25,869 bases of DNA from Candidatus Aerophobota bacterium (GTDB taxonomy: Bacteria > Aerophobota > Aerophobia > Aerophobales > B3-G15), in contig JAUWZM010000037.1 in NCBI GenBank assembly GCA_030615365.1, forward strand, positions 1 to 25,869, read 5' to 3'. Position numbers and translations under genes: made by a program. How positions within the stretch are numbered: position 1 is the first letter of the stretch; every line of letters starts with the position of its first letter. The notes under the pieces were generated by a model. It had not been told where the DNA came from and ran no database searches. It saw nothing but the letters and a program-made list of their open reading frames with translations. Below are positions 8,190 through 14,194 of this stretch, in pieces.

Positions 8190-9620
8190 TCAGACCCGCG
8201 CTTTGCGCAAAATATCCCAGTAGGCACCTCGCTGACCATTATTTATTGCATTTATAAGAAAGGTGTTTTGATTATAGTTGTAACTTTTACTTTTTCCCCT
8301 ATCTTTAGGAAAGAGAAATCTTTCATCCTCTGCTACTAACCTCTCAACACAGGAGAAGATCTCCTCACCCAATTCAGAGTAAAGATAAAAAGTGGGGTCA
8401 AAAAAATCCTGATGGGAAACCTTTCCCCGAAGATGGGGATTTTCCTTTAAAAGTCCTTGTTTTAAGATACGGGAAGAGATAGGAGTGCCGGGATAAATCC
8501 TGATTCCTATTGTCACTCCCACGCGATGGGGATTTACCCTTTTCATAAACTCAATGGTATCCTGGAGAGTCTCTTTGTTTTCTCCAGGCCCTCCCAGAAG
8601 AAGATCATACATAAATACAATATTATTTCGGTGACAAACCCGTGCCGTTTCCTCGATCTGCTCAGAGGTGAAGCTCCTGCCCAGTGTTTTCAGCATTTTA
8701 TCACTACCGCTGTCCACGCCAAAATTAATTCCCGTGCAACCTGCCCTGTGCATAAGAGAGGCAAGTTTTCCGGAAAAAGGGAAAGGACAGCAATAGGCAT
8801 ACCAATGAAGCTTTGTATGGAGCTTTTCCTTTATTATCTCCTGACATATGCTTTCTGCATGTTCGGGGGGTAGATTAAACTCACTATCACAGATATGTAT
8901 GTAATTTATTCCTTTTTGCAGAAGCCTTTTCATCTCCCAGACAATATGCTCAGGGGGTCTTAACCTGATCTTTTTCCCCTTTATCAAAGGATCAGCGCAA
9001 TAAATACATCTTTGATTGCATCCCCTTTTAGTTTCTATATTTCCCATTCCTCCTTCTCGAAAGTATCGCTCATTATCTATAAAATCCCTGCTTTGTAGAG
9101 GAAGTTCCTTAAGATCAAGGTCAGAAAGAGGATTACTGATGAACCCATGAGTATCTTTATGTATAAGTCCGGGAATATCTTTTATATCCTTATCCATTAC
9201 CATTCGCTGGATTAAAAGAGGAAAAGATTCCTCACAGTCGCCAATCATCCCTAAGTTTACATCACAGTAGGTTAAAATCTTTTGGGACATAAGGGAGAAA
9301 CCACACCCTCCTAAAATAAGAGGAGCAGAGGTTCTTTTTTTAATCTCATCTACTATCTTTTTTATCTTAGGTAGAAAAAATTCTCCACTCACATAAAAAC
9401 AGTCATCAGTATTTCTAATGGTAATTCCCACAACTCTGGGCTCATTTTTTGTAAAGTAGTTTTCTATTTGGGCAAGGGGTTGAGGAGAAAAACAGAGATC
9501 AAGGATGTCCACCTTGAAACCTCTTTTATCAAGGGATTGGGCAAGATAGTCAAAACCAAGAGGTGAGATGGGCGGCTTCATTAAATTAGTATTTACCAGA
9601 GTAGAAAGAGGGGAAGACAT
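8190..9620 (-). CDS. Radical SAM enzyme with cobalamin-binding-like N-terminal domain
   Basis: The 476-residue protein begins with a B12-binding-like Rossmann domain (PPISPLGFDYLAQSL, GFKVDILDL, APLILGGCGFSL, GMIGDCEESFPLL; residues about 15-135). The classic Asp-x-His-x-x-Gly cobalamin ligand motif is not evident. The radical SAM motif is GCNQRCIYC (Cys201, 205, 208; CX3CX2C), followed by ADPLIKGKKIRLRPP, the ICDSEFNL strand, and GCTGINFGVDSGSDKML. Such enzymes methylate or otherwise modify unactivated carbons, or act in tetrapyrrole and lipid pathways. ATG follows GGAGGTG. It starts 18 bp after the Cache-cupin gene and ends 77 bp before the nitroreductase start, so the three form a likely operon. 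The substrate is not predictable. Confidence 0.87.
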   Translation of the reverse strand: MSSPLSTLVNTNLMKPPISPLGFDYLAQSLDKRGFKVDILDLCFSPQPLAQIENYFTKNEPRVVGITIRNTDDCFYVSGEFFLPKIKKIVDEIKKRTSAPLILGGCGFSLMSQKILTYCDVNLGMIGDCEESFPLLIQRMVMDKDIKDIPGLIHKDTHGFISNPLSDLDLKELPLQSRDFIDNERYFREGGMGNIETKRGCNQRCIYCADPLIKGKKIRLRPPEHIVWEMKRLLQKGINYIHICDSEFNLPPEHAESICQEIIKEKLHTKLHWYAYCCPFPFSGKLASLMHRAGCTGINFGVDSGSDKMLKTLGRSFTSEQIEETARVCHRNNIVFMYDLLLGGPGENKETLQDTIEFMKRVNPHRVGVTIGIRIYPGTPISSRILKQGLLKENPHLRGKVSHQDFFDPTFYLYSELGEEIFSCVERLVAEDERFLFPKDRGKSKSYNYNQNTFLINAINNGQRGAYWDILRKARV

Positions 9621-9638
9621 TTTTCACCTCCAAAAGAA

Positions 9639-10505
9639 TTAATCCACTATTTCCTCATTTTCTTTTGACCACGCAGGCTGATTTATAGCAAAGTATTTAA
9701 GGGCAAAAAGAGAAGTGTTCTCAATGAATTGCTTTGAGTTTGAGGGTATGTAAATTATCTGCCCTTGATGCATTTTTATAGGCACCTCATCAATGTACAG
9801 GATTCCTTCTCCTTCAAGAATATAATATACCTCTGCATTTTTCATTCTGTGTGATTGAACCTTTTCCCCTGGTTCAAGGATTACATAAGCAATGCTGTAA
9901 TCAACAGCTAATTCTTTATCAGTTCTCTTCGGATGAAAGAACTCGCAGATGGATGCACCTAAAGAACGAACGTATTCGCACTCTTTAATATCCCTGATAA
10001 AAATATAGTTACCTATATAGAATCCTGAACCAACAAGATATGTTTGATTGCTATACGCAGCCTTTTTAATAAATGTATATTTTATCGATGGTTTAGTTTC
10101 ATCTGGCTTTGGCCACTCATAATCAATCCATCCCTCCCCTACCCTGCTTTTTGCAATGTCTATGAACATTCTGCCAATTGGTTTGCCATTAAAATCTTTG
10201 AGGTCACTCATATCTTTACTTTCCCCACTGATATCCGGTGGATACACAACGCGAATGCCATCAGTTCGCCAGATAAAGATATAAAAGTCATCATGAAACC
10301 ATTTGCTACTCTTTTGGCGAAATTCAGGAAAAATCGATTCTCCTTTTTCCTCTACAAGATTTACAGCTTCATTTACCAGAAAGACAATTTTTTCTTTCTG
10401 AGACGTCAGTTCAGTCTTTTCTTCATTTGACAGGACAATTCGTGGTGCACAAGTTACTACTGTTAAAAGGAAAACGACTAAGAGTATGCAGGAGTTCTTT
10501 TTCAT
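9639..10505 (-). CDS. Secreted Cache-cupin fusion protein
   Basis: The 288-residue product has a signal peptide (KKNSCILLVVFLLTVVTCAP), then a single Cache-like domain (about residues 40-165: SKWFHDDFYIFIWRTDG, KDMSDLKDFNGKPIG, GEGWIDYEWPKP, YLVGSGFYIG), then a cupin_2 domain (about 205-275: EPGEKVQSHR, EVYYILEGEGILYID, QGQIIYIPSN). Cache domains bind small ligands outside the cell, usually in receptors; here there is no second transmembrane helix and no signalling domain. In the cupin only His219 of the usual metal ligands is clear; the other expected histidines appear as Met221 and Gln259, so it may not be an enzyme. I start at ATG 10503-10505 (AGGTG upstream) rather than the TTG five codons earlier. 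It is first in a three-gene set. Confidence 0.78.
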   Translation of the reverse strand: MKKNSCILLVVFLLTVVTCAPRIVLSNEEKTELTSQKEKIVFLVNEAVNLVEEKGESIFPEFRQKSSKWFHDDFYIFIWRTDGIRVVYPPDISGESKDMSDLKDFNGKPIGRMFIDIAKSRVGEGWIDYEWPKPDETKPSIKYTFIKKAAYSNQTYLVGSGFYIGNYIFIRDIKECEYVRSLGASICEFFHPKRTDKELAVDYSIAYVILEPGEKVQSHRMKNAEVYYILEGEGILYIDEVPIKMHQGQIIYIPSNSKQFIENTSLFALKYFAINQPAWSKENEEIVD

Positions 10506-10689
10506 AATTTCACCTGTCAATCTCTATTTATTTATGCATTGCTACGAACAAGAAAAAGTTTTTAGTTCAGAGTTAATATATAAATTTTACATATATTGTC
10601 AATTTCATCTTCTCCAAATATATTCTGGACTAAACTTACCACTCATTATGGCAAAAAGTTTATCACTTTTCTTCTGAATTTTTAAAATT

Positions 10690-10717
10690 TTGACAAAACG
10701 CTAAAAAAAGCTATAAT
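10690..10717 (+). promoter_or_regulatory. Near-consensus sigma-70 promoter
   Basis: TTGACA (10690-10695) and TATAAT (10712-10717) are both perfect consensus hexamers with a 16-bp spacer. It reads rightward into the toxin-antitoxin island. Transcription would start near 10724, leaving a leader of nearly 300 bases before the ATG at 11020. Confidence 0.7.
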
Positions 10718-10770
10718 ACAACAAAATTTAGGCGATTTTAAACTATCATAATTCTAACCAGAGGCTCCCA

Positions 10771-10878
10771 ATGAAAACAAATGTCCTGGTCATAAAAAAA
10801 CTTATTCCCCAAAAAGATAACAGTGATAAGGTTTCTTGGATTATTGAGAGTCCCTCGAAGGTAGGCTGGCAACCTTAA
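10771..10878 (+). CDS. Possible small leader ORF (35 aa)
   Basis: ATG at 10771 is preceded by AGAGG six bases upstream and lies about 47 bp after the predicted transcription start. The product has a hydrophobic start (KTNVLVIKKLIP) and ends SPSKVGWQP. I recognise no family. It could be a leader peptide or chance; a conserved homologue upstream of similar islands would settle it. Confidence 0.22.
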   Translation: MKTNVLVIKKLIPQKDNSDKVSWIIESPSKVGWQP

Positions 10879-11019
10879 TATAAGACTTGGAATAGATTGT
10901 GCAGTCTTGGAATCTTTCGCTTCATTTAAACTAATCTCCTTAATCCCTTTCCCCATTGGGAGGGAAATCCGATTTCTCTACTCTTACAGACAAAATCATT
11001 TTTTCAAGGAGGCTATAGT

Positions 11020-11175
11020 ATGAGTAAAACAGTAAGTTTTCTCTATCAACTTGCAAGAGCAGCAAATGATATAGAGAAACTTTCAAGTGGAAGCCCTAAA
11101 AGAATAGCAAGAAGAGCAAAGAATAAATATATCGGCAGAAAACTGGTAAGAAAGGTCTGGAAATTCCCTTTTTAA
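11020..11175 (+). CDS. Small basic protein of unknown function (51 aa)
   Basis: The frame begins at ATG 11020 with a strong AAGGAGG eight bases upstream. The 51 residues run from SKTVSFLYQLARAANDIEKL, through a turn (SSGSPKR), to a strongly basic half rich in Arg and Lys (IARRAKNKYIGRKLVRK) and end WKFPF. The pattern suggests two helices, the second probably nucleic-acid or membrane binding. It is 13 bp upstream of the antitoxin gene, so the two are likely co-transcribed. A decayed copy of its first codons is found at about 13311-13346, linking it to the duplicated island. I do not recognise an experimentally defined family. Confidence 0.7.
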   Translation: MSKTVSFLYQLARAANDIEKLSSGSPKRIARRAKNKYIGRKLVRKVWKFPF

Positions 11176-11188
11176 GGAGGAGTAAGAT

Positions 11189-11383
11189 ATGGCTAATGTC
11201 AAAAAAGAAAAATTTATAATTGACGGAAGAGGAGAAAAACAGGCGGTAATATTAGATATGAAGGACTACACCGAACTTCTTGAAGATTTATCTGATCTTC
11301 GCATCATGGCAGAGAGAAAGGATGAGCCGACTTCAACTCTGGAAGAAATAGAAGATCGACTCAAGGAACATGGACTCCTATAA
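11189..11383 (+). CDS. Type II antitoxin (RelB/Phd-like), partner of a broken RelE
   Basis: The 64-residue acidic protein has an N-terminal strand-rich part (KKEKFIIDGRGEKQAVILDMKDYTELLEDL) typical of Phd/YefM/RelB antitoxin N termini, where a small dimer binds DNA, and a C-terminal helix rich in Glu (LEEIEDRLKEHG) that would wrap the toxin. The gene has AAGGAGG upstream and its last codons overlap the ATG of the toxin frame (11370-11372), a standard antitoxin-toxin overlap. The toxin is frameshifted, so this is now probably an orphan antitoxin, which may still repress the promoter. Confidence 0.82.
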   Translation: MANVKKEKFIIDGRGEKQAVILDMKDYTELLEDLSDLRIMAERKDEPTSTLEEIEDRLKEHGLL

Positions 11384-11631
11384 AATTGAGATTAAAAGGT
11401 CCGCCGAAAGGGAAATATTTTCCCTGGATCACCAAATACTCCATCGTATTTGGCGAAAGATTATCCAACTTTCTGAAAACCCAAGACCATTAAGGACACG
11501 AAAGTTAACCGGTTACTGAGAAATGTTATCGGGTTAGAGTAGGAAAGTATAGAATTCTCTACCAAATTAAGGAGGAAAAGAGAGAAGTTGTGATTTATGC
11601 AGTGGGACATCGCCGAGATATATATCGTTAG
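11370..11631 (+). pseudogene. relE: RelE/ParE-superfamily toxin, frameshifted
   Basis: Frame 1 gives SYKIEIKRSAEREIFSLD through LSENPRPLRTRKLTGY and stops at TGA (11517-11519). Shifting by one base, the protein continues as CYRVRVGKYRILYQI, then VVIYAVGHRRDIYR and TAG (11629-11631). Together these make a full RelE of about 86 residues, with the typical YRVRVG-YRILY strands and C-terminal HRRDIY. One extra base at about 11517 explains the break. RelE toxins cut mRNA in the ribosome. Without the second half, which carries the catalytic basic residues, the toxin should be inactive unless ribosomes shift frame or the base is a sequencing error. Confidence 0.85.
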
Positions 11632-11642
11632 GAGAAAAATCA

Positions 11643-11834
11643 ATGAAGAAAGAAATTTTACCTCAAACTAAAATAGGAGAATTTTTATCTATGGGAGTGG
11701 AAATGGAGGAAGGGGAGATAGGCTTATATATTGCCTCTTCTGATGTTTCAGCAAGCTGTGCCTTCAGGTTTGATGAATGGGAAAGATTTGTGAAAGGGAT
11801 AAATAAAGCTAATGAAGTATTAGATCTTACGTAA
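11643..11834 (+). CDS. Hypothetical protein, 63 aa, with duplicated tails nearby
   Basis: The gene starts at ATG 11643, 11 bp after the toxin frame, with TTAGGAG upstream. The product has an acidic core (GVEMEEGEIGLYIASSD), then VSASCAFRFDEWERFVKGINKAN. I do not recognise the family; its size and place suggest an accessory or control gene of the toxin-antitoxin island. Its 3' half is repeated in decayed form at 13353-13451, and its last codons at 12571-12610. In both repeats the tail reads closer to NKAxExFRK, unlike the ending NEVLDLT of this copy, so this copy's extreme C terminus may itself have been altered. Confidence 0.65.
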   Translation: MKKEILPQTKIGEFLSMGVEMEEGEIGLYIASSDVSASCAFRFDEWERFVKGINKANEVLDLT

Positions 11835-11936
11835 CTCTACTAATTTCCCCGATTCTTCTCCTCCCTGTGAGTGGTGCAGCTATATTGATAAATTAGAAAT
11901 ACTGAGGTTAGGTTAGAATAATAGAGGAAAATAAGA

Positions 11937-12221
11937 ATGTTAAAAGATAAATTAATAAAAAAAATTAACTTATTTCTCCAGAGTTACGGAGCTATTAAAA
12001 TAGCAATCTTTGGCTCTTATGCAAAAGGTGAGGAAAGAATAGATAGTGACCTAGATATTCTTGTTGAATTCTCAGAAAGAAAAAGTCTTTTGGAGCTTGT
12101 TAAGATAGAAAGAGAGTTATCAGAATCATTAGGAATAAAAGTTGACCTATTGACAGAGAGATCGATAAGTCCCTATTTGATCGAGAGAGTCAAAGAGGAA
12201 ATGGAGGTAATCTACAGATGA
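11937..12221 (+). CDS. mntA: MNT nucleotidyltransferase antitoxin, pair 1 (MntA-like)
   Basis: The 94-residue protein is a minimal nucleotidyltransferase. The signature G-S-x10-D-x-D is complete: Gly26, Ser27, Asp38 and Asp40 in FGSYAKGEERIDSDLDILV. Length and sequence match the MntA/MNT family. In studied MntA-HepT systems the nucleotidyltransferase adds AMP to a tyrosine of the HEPN toxin and so silences it. The stop overlaps the start of the HEPN gene by 4 bp (ATGA), as expected for a coupled pair. ATG is preceded by AGAGGAAAA. About 100 bp separates it from the 63-residue gene. Confidence 0.92.
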   Translation: MLKDKLIKKINLFLQSYGAIKIAIFGSYAKGEERIDSDLDILVEFSERKSLLELVKIERELSESLGIKVDLLTERSISPYLIERVKEEMEVIYR

Positions 12222-12562
12222 GAAAAGATAATTTAGTATATTTAAAGCATACCTTGGATGCTATATCCAGAATAGAAGAATATACGCATAACATATCTTA
12301 CCAAATCTTTATCAAAAATAATTTACTTCAAGATGGCGTGATAAGGCAAATTGAAATAATAGGCGAAGCTACAAAAAGATTATCCAAAGAAATCAAGGAA
12401 AAATACTCAGAGATTCCATGGAAAGATGTAGCAGGAATGAGAGATAAATTGATACACGACTACTTTGGTGTAGATATAGGTGCTGTTTGGGATACGATTA
12501 AAAAAGATATTCCTTTTTTAAGAAACTACATTAAAAGAATCGCTTCATCTTTAAAGGAATAA
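12218..12562 (+). CDS. hepT: HEPN ribonuclease toxin, pair 1 (HepT-like, DUF86)
   Basis: The 114-residue all-helical protein has the HepT active-site motif R-x4-H-x-Y: Arg75, His80 and Tyr82 in MRDKLIHDYFGVD. Upstream lies the family block RQIEIIGEATKRLSKEI. HepT proteins cut RNA, and Tyr82 is the residue expected to be AMPylated by the MNT partner. All active-site residues are present, so it appears functional. It overlaps its partner by 4 bp. Identity with the second HepT is clear across the motif region (same spacing, same numbering of R, H and Y), so the two pairs are paralogous. Confidence 0.93.
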   Translation: MRKDNLVYLKHTLDAISRIEEYTHNISYQIFIKNNLLQDGVIRQIEIIGEATKRLSKEIKEKYSEIPWKDVAGMRDKLIHDYFGVDIGAVWDTIKKDIPFLRNYIKRIASSLKE

Positions 12563-12570
12563 GAAAATAA

Positions 12571-12610
12571 AAAGGAATAAATAAAGCTAATGAGAAATTT
12601 AGGAAAATAA
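12571..12610 (+). repeat. Duplicated tail of the 63-aa gene, copy B
   Basis: The sequence AAAGGAATAAATAAAGCTAA matches AAAGGGATAAATAAAGCTAA near the end of the 63-residue gene. In frame it would read GINKANEKFRK. It sits just after the first HEPN gene, so each MNT-HEPN pair is flanked by this tag. Confidence 0.7.
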
Positions 12611-12651
12611 AACCCTATTAAACTAAACATATCGTACAAGGGAATAAAAGC

Positions 12652-12963
12652 GTGAAAACTAAAACTAAAGTGATGCATTTAGAAGAAGTAAAGAACATTT
12701 TGGAAGAGCATAAAGAAGAGATTAAACAAAAATACAAAATAAAAGAAATTGGTATATTTGGCTCCTTTACAAGGGGTGAGCAAAAAAAGAAAAGTGATAT
12801 TGACATTCTTGTAAAATTTGAGGAAACGCCAGATCTGTTGAGATTTATTGAGATAGAAAGGTATATTTCAAGAATTTTGAAAAAGAAGGTAGATTTAGTC
12901 AGAAAAGAGGCCATACGCAAAGAATTAAAAGAAAGAATACTAAATGAGGTCATATTTTTATGA
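12652..12963 (+). CDS. mntA: MNT nucleotidyltransferase antitoxin, pair 2 (MntA-like)
   Basis: The 103-residue nucleotidyltransferase has the complete signature Gly37, Ser38, Asp49, Asp51 in FGSFTRGEQKKKSDIDILV. Compared with pair 1 it has a longer N-terminal helix (LEEVKNILEEHKEEIKQKY). The start is GTG at 12652; an ATG seven codons on is possible, and the ribosome site AAGGGA favours the GTG weakly. It overlaps the HEPN gene by 4 bp. Expected role: AMPylation of HepT pair 2 to keep it off. The residues flanking the motif differ from pair 1, which suggests separate partner specificity. Confidence 0.9.
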   Translation: MKTKTKVMHLEEVKNILEEHKEEIKQKYKIKEIGIFGSFTRGEQKKKSDIDILVKFEETPDLLRFIEIERYISRILKKKVDLVRKEAIRKELKERILNEVIFL

Positions 12964-13298
12964 AGAGGAACTATAAACTTTTTATCCAAGATATACTTGA
13001 TTGCATAACCAGCATAGAGAAGTTTGTGGAAAATATGAGTTTTAATGAATTTGTTCAGGATGATAGGACTTCAAGTGCAGTAGTGAGAAAGCTCGAAATA
13101 ATAGGTGAAGCCACTAAAAATATACCAAAAGAGATAAGACAAAAACACAGGAATATGCCCTGGACTGATATGGCAAAAATGCGGGATAAAATTATCCATT
13201 TCTACTTTGGTGTTGATTATGAAATTGTTTGGAAAGTAATAAACGAAAGATTAGCAAAGTTAAAACCAAAAATAATTCAGATTCTAAAGGATCTATAA
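12960..13298 (+). CDS. hepT: HEPN ribonuclease toxin, pair 2 (HepT-like, DUF86)
   Basis: The 112-residue protein has R-x4-H-x-Y at Arg75, His80 and Tyr82 in MRDKIIHFYFGVD, and the family block RKLEIIGEATKNIPKEI. The motif is intact, so an active RNase is expected. The gene is coupled to its MNT partner by ATGA overlap. The conserved IIGEATK and MRDK-IH-YFGVD blocks are shared with pair 1, while the N-terminal halves differ much more. This fits an old duplication followed by divergence of the recognition surface. Confidence 0.92.
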   Translation: MKRNYKLFIQDILDCITSIEKFVENMSFNEFVQDDRTSSAVVRKLEIIGEATKNIPKEIRQKHRNMPWTDMAKMRDKIIHFYFGVDYEIVWKVINERLAKLKPKIIQILKDL

Positions 13299-13310
13299 GA
13301 AAGTTATACA

Positions 13311-13451
13311 AAGAGTAAGACAACAAGTTTTCCCTATGAGTTTTTACCCATCACCTCTTCTGATGTCTCAGCAAGCTGTGCCTTTAAGTTTTATGAATGG
13401 GGAAAATTTGTGAAAGGGATAAACAAGGCCTATGAGGAATTTAGGAAATAA
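13311..13451 (+). pseudogene. Chimeric remnant: start of the 51-aa gene joined to end of the 63-aa gene
   Basis: From 13314 the codons read SKTTSFPY, matching SKTVSFLY of the small basic gene, with its ATG replaced by AAG. From about 13353 another frame reads SSDVSASCAFKFYEWGKF and on to KGINKAYEEFRK, matching the C-terminal half of the 63-residue gene, and stops at 13449-13451. The offset to the parent tail is exactly 1620 bp along this stretch. The antitoxin, toxin and intervening sequence are missing. This is best explained as a duplicated island copy that suffered an internal deletion. Confidence 0.75.
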
Positions 13452-13469
13452 AGAGCGAGGAGATCAAAA

Positions 13470-13628
13470 TACTATGAAAAGAGTGCATTCGTGGAAAAAA
13501 TCCGGCAGAAATTCAATCTGATAAGAAGGACAGTCCAGCGTGACCTATTGAAATTGGCTGATTTAGGTTTAATCAGGGTTGTTTCAAAGAGTAAAACAGA
13601 CCCTACAAAATATTATGAATTACTGTGA
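13470..13628 (+). pseudogene. Remnant of a winged-helix DNA-binding protein
   Basis: An open stretch reads FVEKIRQKFNLIRRTVQRD, then LLKLADLGLIRVVSKSKTD and PTKYYELL, ending in TGA (13626-13628). This is a helix-turn-helix (RRTVQRDL) plus wing (KYYEL) as found at the C terminus of AlbA_2/COG2865-type and Fic-type regulators. No ATG or ribosome site is found; the frame opens just after a TAA at 13449. A GTG at 13491 would allow a 45-residue product. I take it as the last piece of a lost gene, though a tiny DNA-binding protein cannot be excluded. Confidence 0.6.
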
Positions 13629-13642
13629 CATTTACTGTGACA
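13620..13642 (+). repeat. Two tandem copies of TTACTGTGACA
   Basis: TTACTGTGACA occurs at 13620-13630 and again at 13632-13642, spanning the stop codon of the winged-helix remnant. Short tandem repeats at the 3' end of this gene type are seen elsewhere in this window too (14412-14459). Confidence 0.6.
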
Positions 13643-13650
13643 AATGAAAG

Positions 13651-13704
13651 GATAAAATAATGGAGACCTTCAGGCAACTGGGAATTGAATTGAAGGAAGA
13701 GTAA
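13651..13704 (+). repeat. 54-bp exact copy of the 3' end of the DUF499 ATPase gene (left copy)
   Basis: The 54 bases are identical to 23718-23771, encoding the last 17 codons and stop of the ATPase (DKIMETFRQLGIELKEE). Similarity continues beyond with small gaps: upstream ATGAA(AG)GAT and downstream TAAAATG(A/G)AAAT. It precedes hicB by 24 bp, so the end of an earlier ATPase gene, or a recombination target, is preserved here. Confidence 0.95.
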
Positions 13705-13728
13705 TAAAATGAAAATAAGAGGAAAAAG

Positions 13729-13944
13729 ATGAGACAAATAAAAATAATAGTTGAAAAACATCCAGAGGGATACGTAGCATATCCCCTTGGATTAAAAGGT
13801 GTGGTGGTTGGAGAAGGTGATACCTATGAGGAAGCGCTCACAGATGTAAAATCTGCTATAAAATTTCACATAGAAACCTTTGGAAAAGAGGCTTTTGAAG
13901 CGGAAGAGATTATAGAGACTTTTGTTGCGGAAGTAGCAGTGTGA
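13729..13944 (+). CDS. hicB: HicB-like antitoxin (UPF0150)
   Basis: The 71-residue protein has the HicB partial RNase H-like fold: IKIIVEKHPEGYVAYPLGLKG, then VVGEGDTYEEALTDVKSAIKFHIETFG. It ends without the extra C-terminal helix-turn-helix or ribbon-helix-helix found in longer HicB, so it may bind the toxin only, or DNA weakly. HicB blocks the HicA mRNA interferase. Its stop overlaps the GTG start of hicA. The order is antitoxin first. ATG is preceded by AGAGG. It lies inside the 54-bp repeats, just upstream of the methylase-helicase operon. Confidence 0.9.
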   Translation: MRQIKIIVEKHPEGYVAYPLGLKGVVVGEGDTYEEALTDVKSAIKFHIETFGKEAFEAEEIIETFVAEVAV

Positions 13945-14180
13945 CGAAATTTCCGAGAGATGCATCAAAACGTAAGGTCATAAAAACTTTTGAAAAACTG
14001 GAATTTAAAATTATAAGGGTGGGGAATCACATTTCAATGATTAGAGAGAATCCAGATGGCAGTAAAATGTCTTTGACTATGCCTAATCATGAAAAAATAA
14101 AAGGCTCTACCTTAAGGACTATTTGCAGACAAGCTAGAATACCGAGGGACGAGTTTCTTAAAACCTACGAGAAAGCATAA
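13941..14180 (+). CDS. hicA: HicA mRNA interferase toxin
   Basis: The 79-residue protein has the double-stranded-RNA-binding-like HicA fold: KRKVIKTFEKLEFKIIRVGN, catalytic His30 in VGNHISMIRE, then SLTMPNHEKIKGSTLRTICRQA. HicA cuts mRNA independently of ribosomes. The active His and the MPNH segment are present, so it should be functional. The start is GTG (13941), overlapping the stop of hicB by 4 bp, which is why an AUG is not needed. Length matches the family. Confidence 0.92.
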   Translation: MTKFPRDASKRKVIKTFEKLEFKIIRVGNHISMIRENPDGSKMSLTMPNHEKIKGSTLRTICRQARIPRDEFLKTYEKA

Positions 14181-14194
14181 AGACACAACCTTGC

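Larger units (their letters stand above)
10506..11019. other. Spacer with strong promoter and long leader
   Basis: About 510 bp without a well-supported gene. It contains a near-consensus rightward promoter (10690-10717), and then some 300 bp before the small basic gene at 11020. A minus-strand frame at 10738-10956 has no ribosome site and is probably chance. A 35-codon plus-strand frame at 10771-10878 is listed separately. Confidence 0.6.

Noticed and set aside
8190..9620. Assigning a named cobalamin-dependent methyltransferase
   Set aside because: The cobalamin His motif is not evident and no pathway genes are nearby, so a specific name would be a guess.
10738..10956. 72-codon minus-strand gene
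   Set aside because: No ribosome site, no family resemblance, and it is antisense to the leader downstream of a strong promoter.
12618..12989. 123-codon minus-strand frame
   Set aside because: It is antisense to the second MNT gene, which has a complete catalytic motif; the frame is rich in Phe and Ser as expected for a shadow of Lys- and Glu-rich coding.
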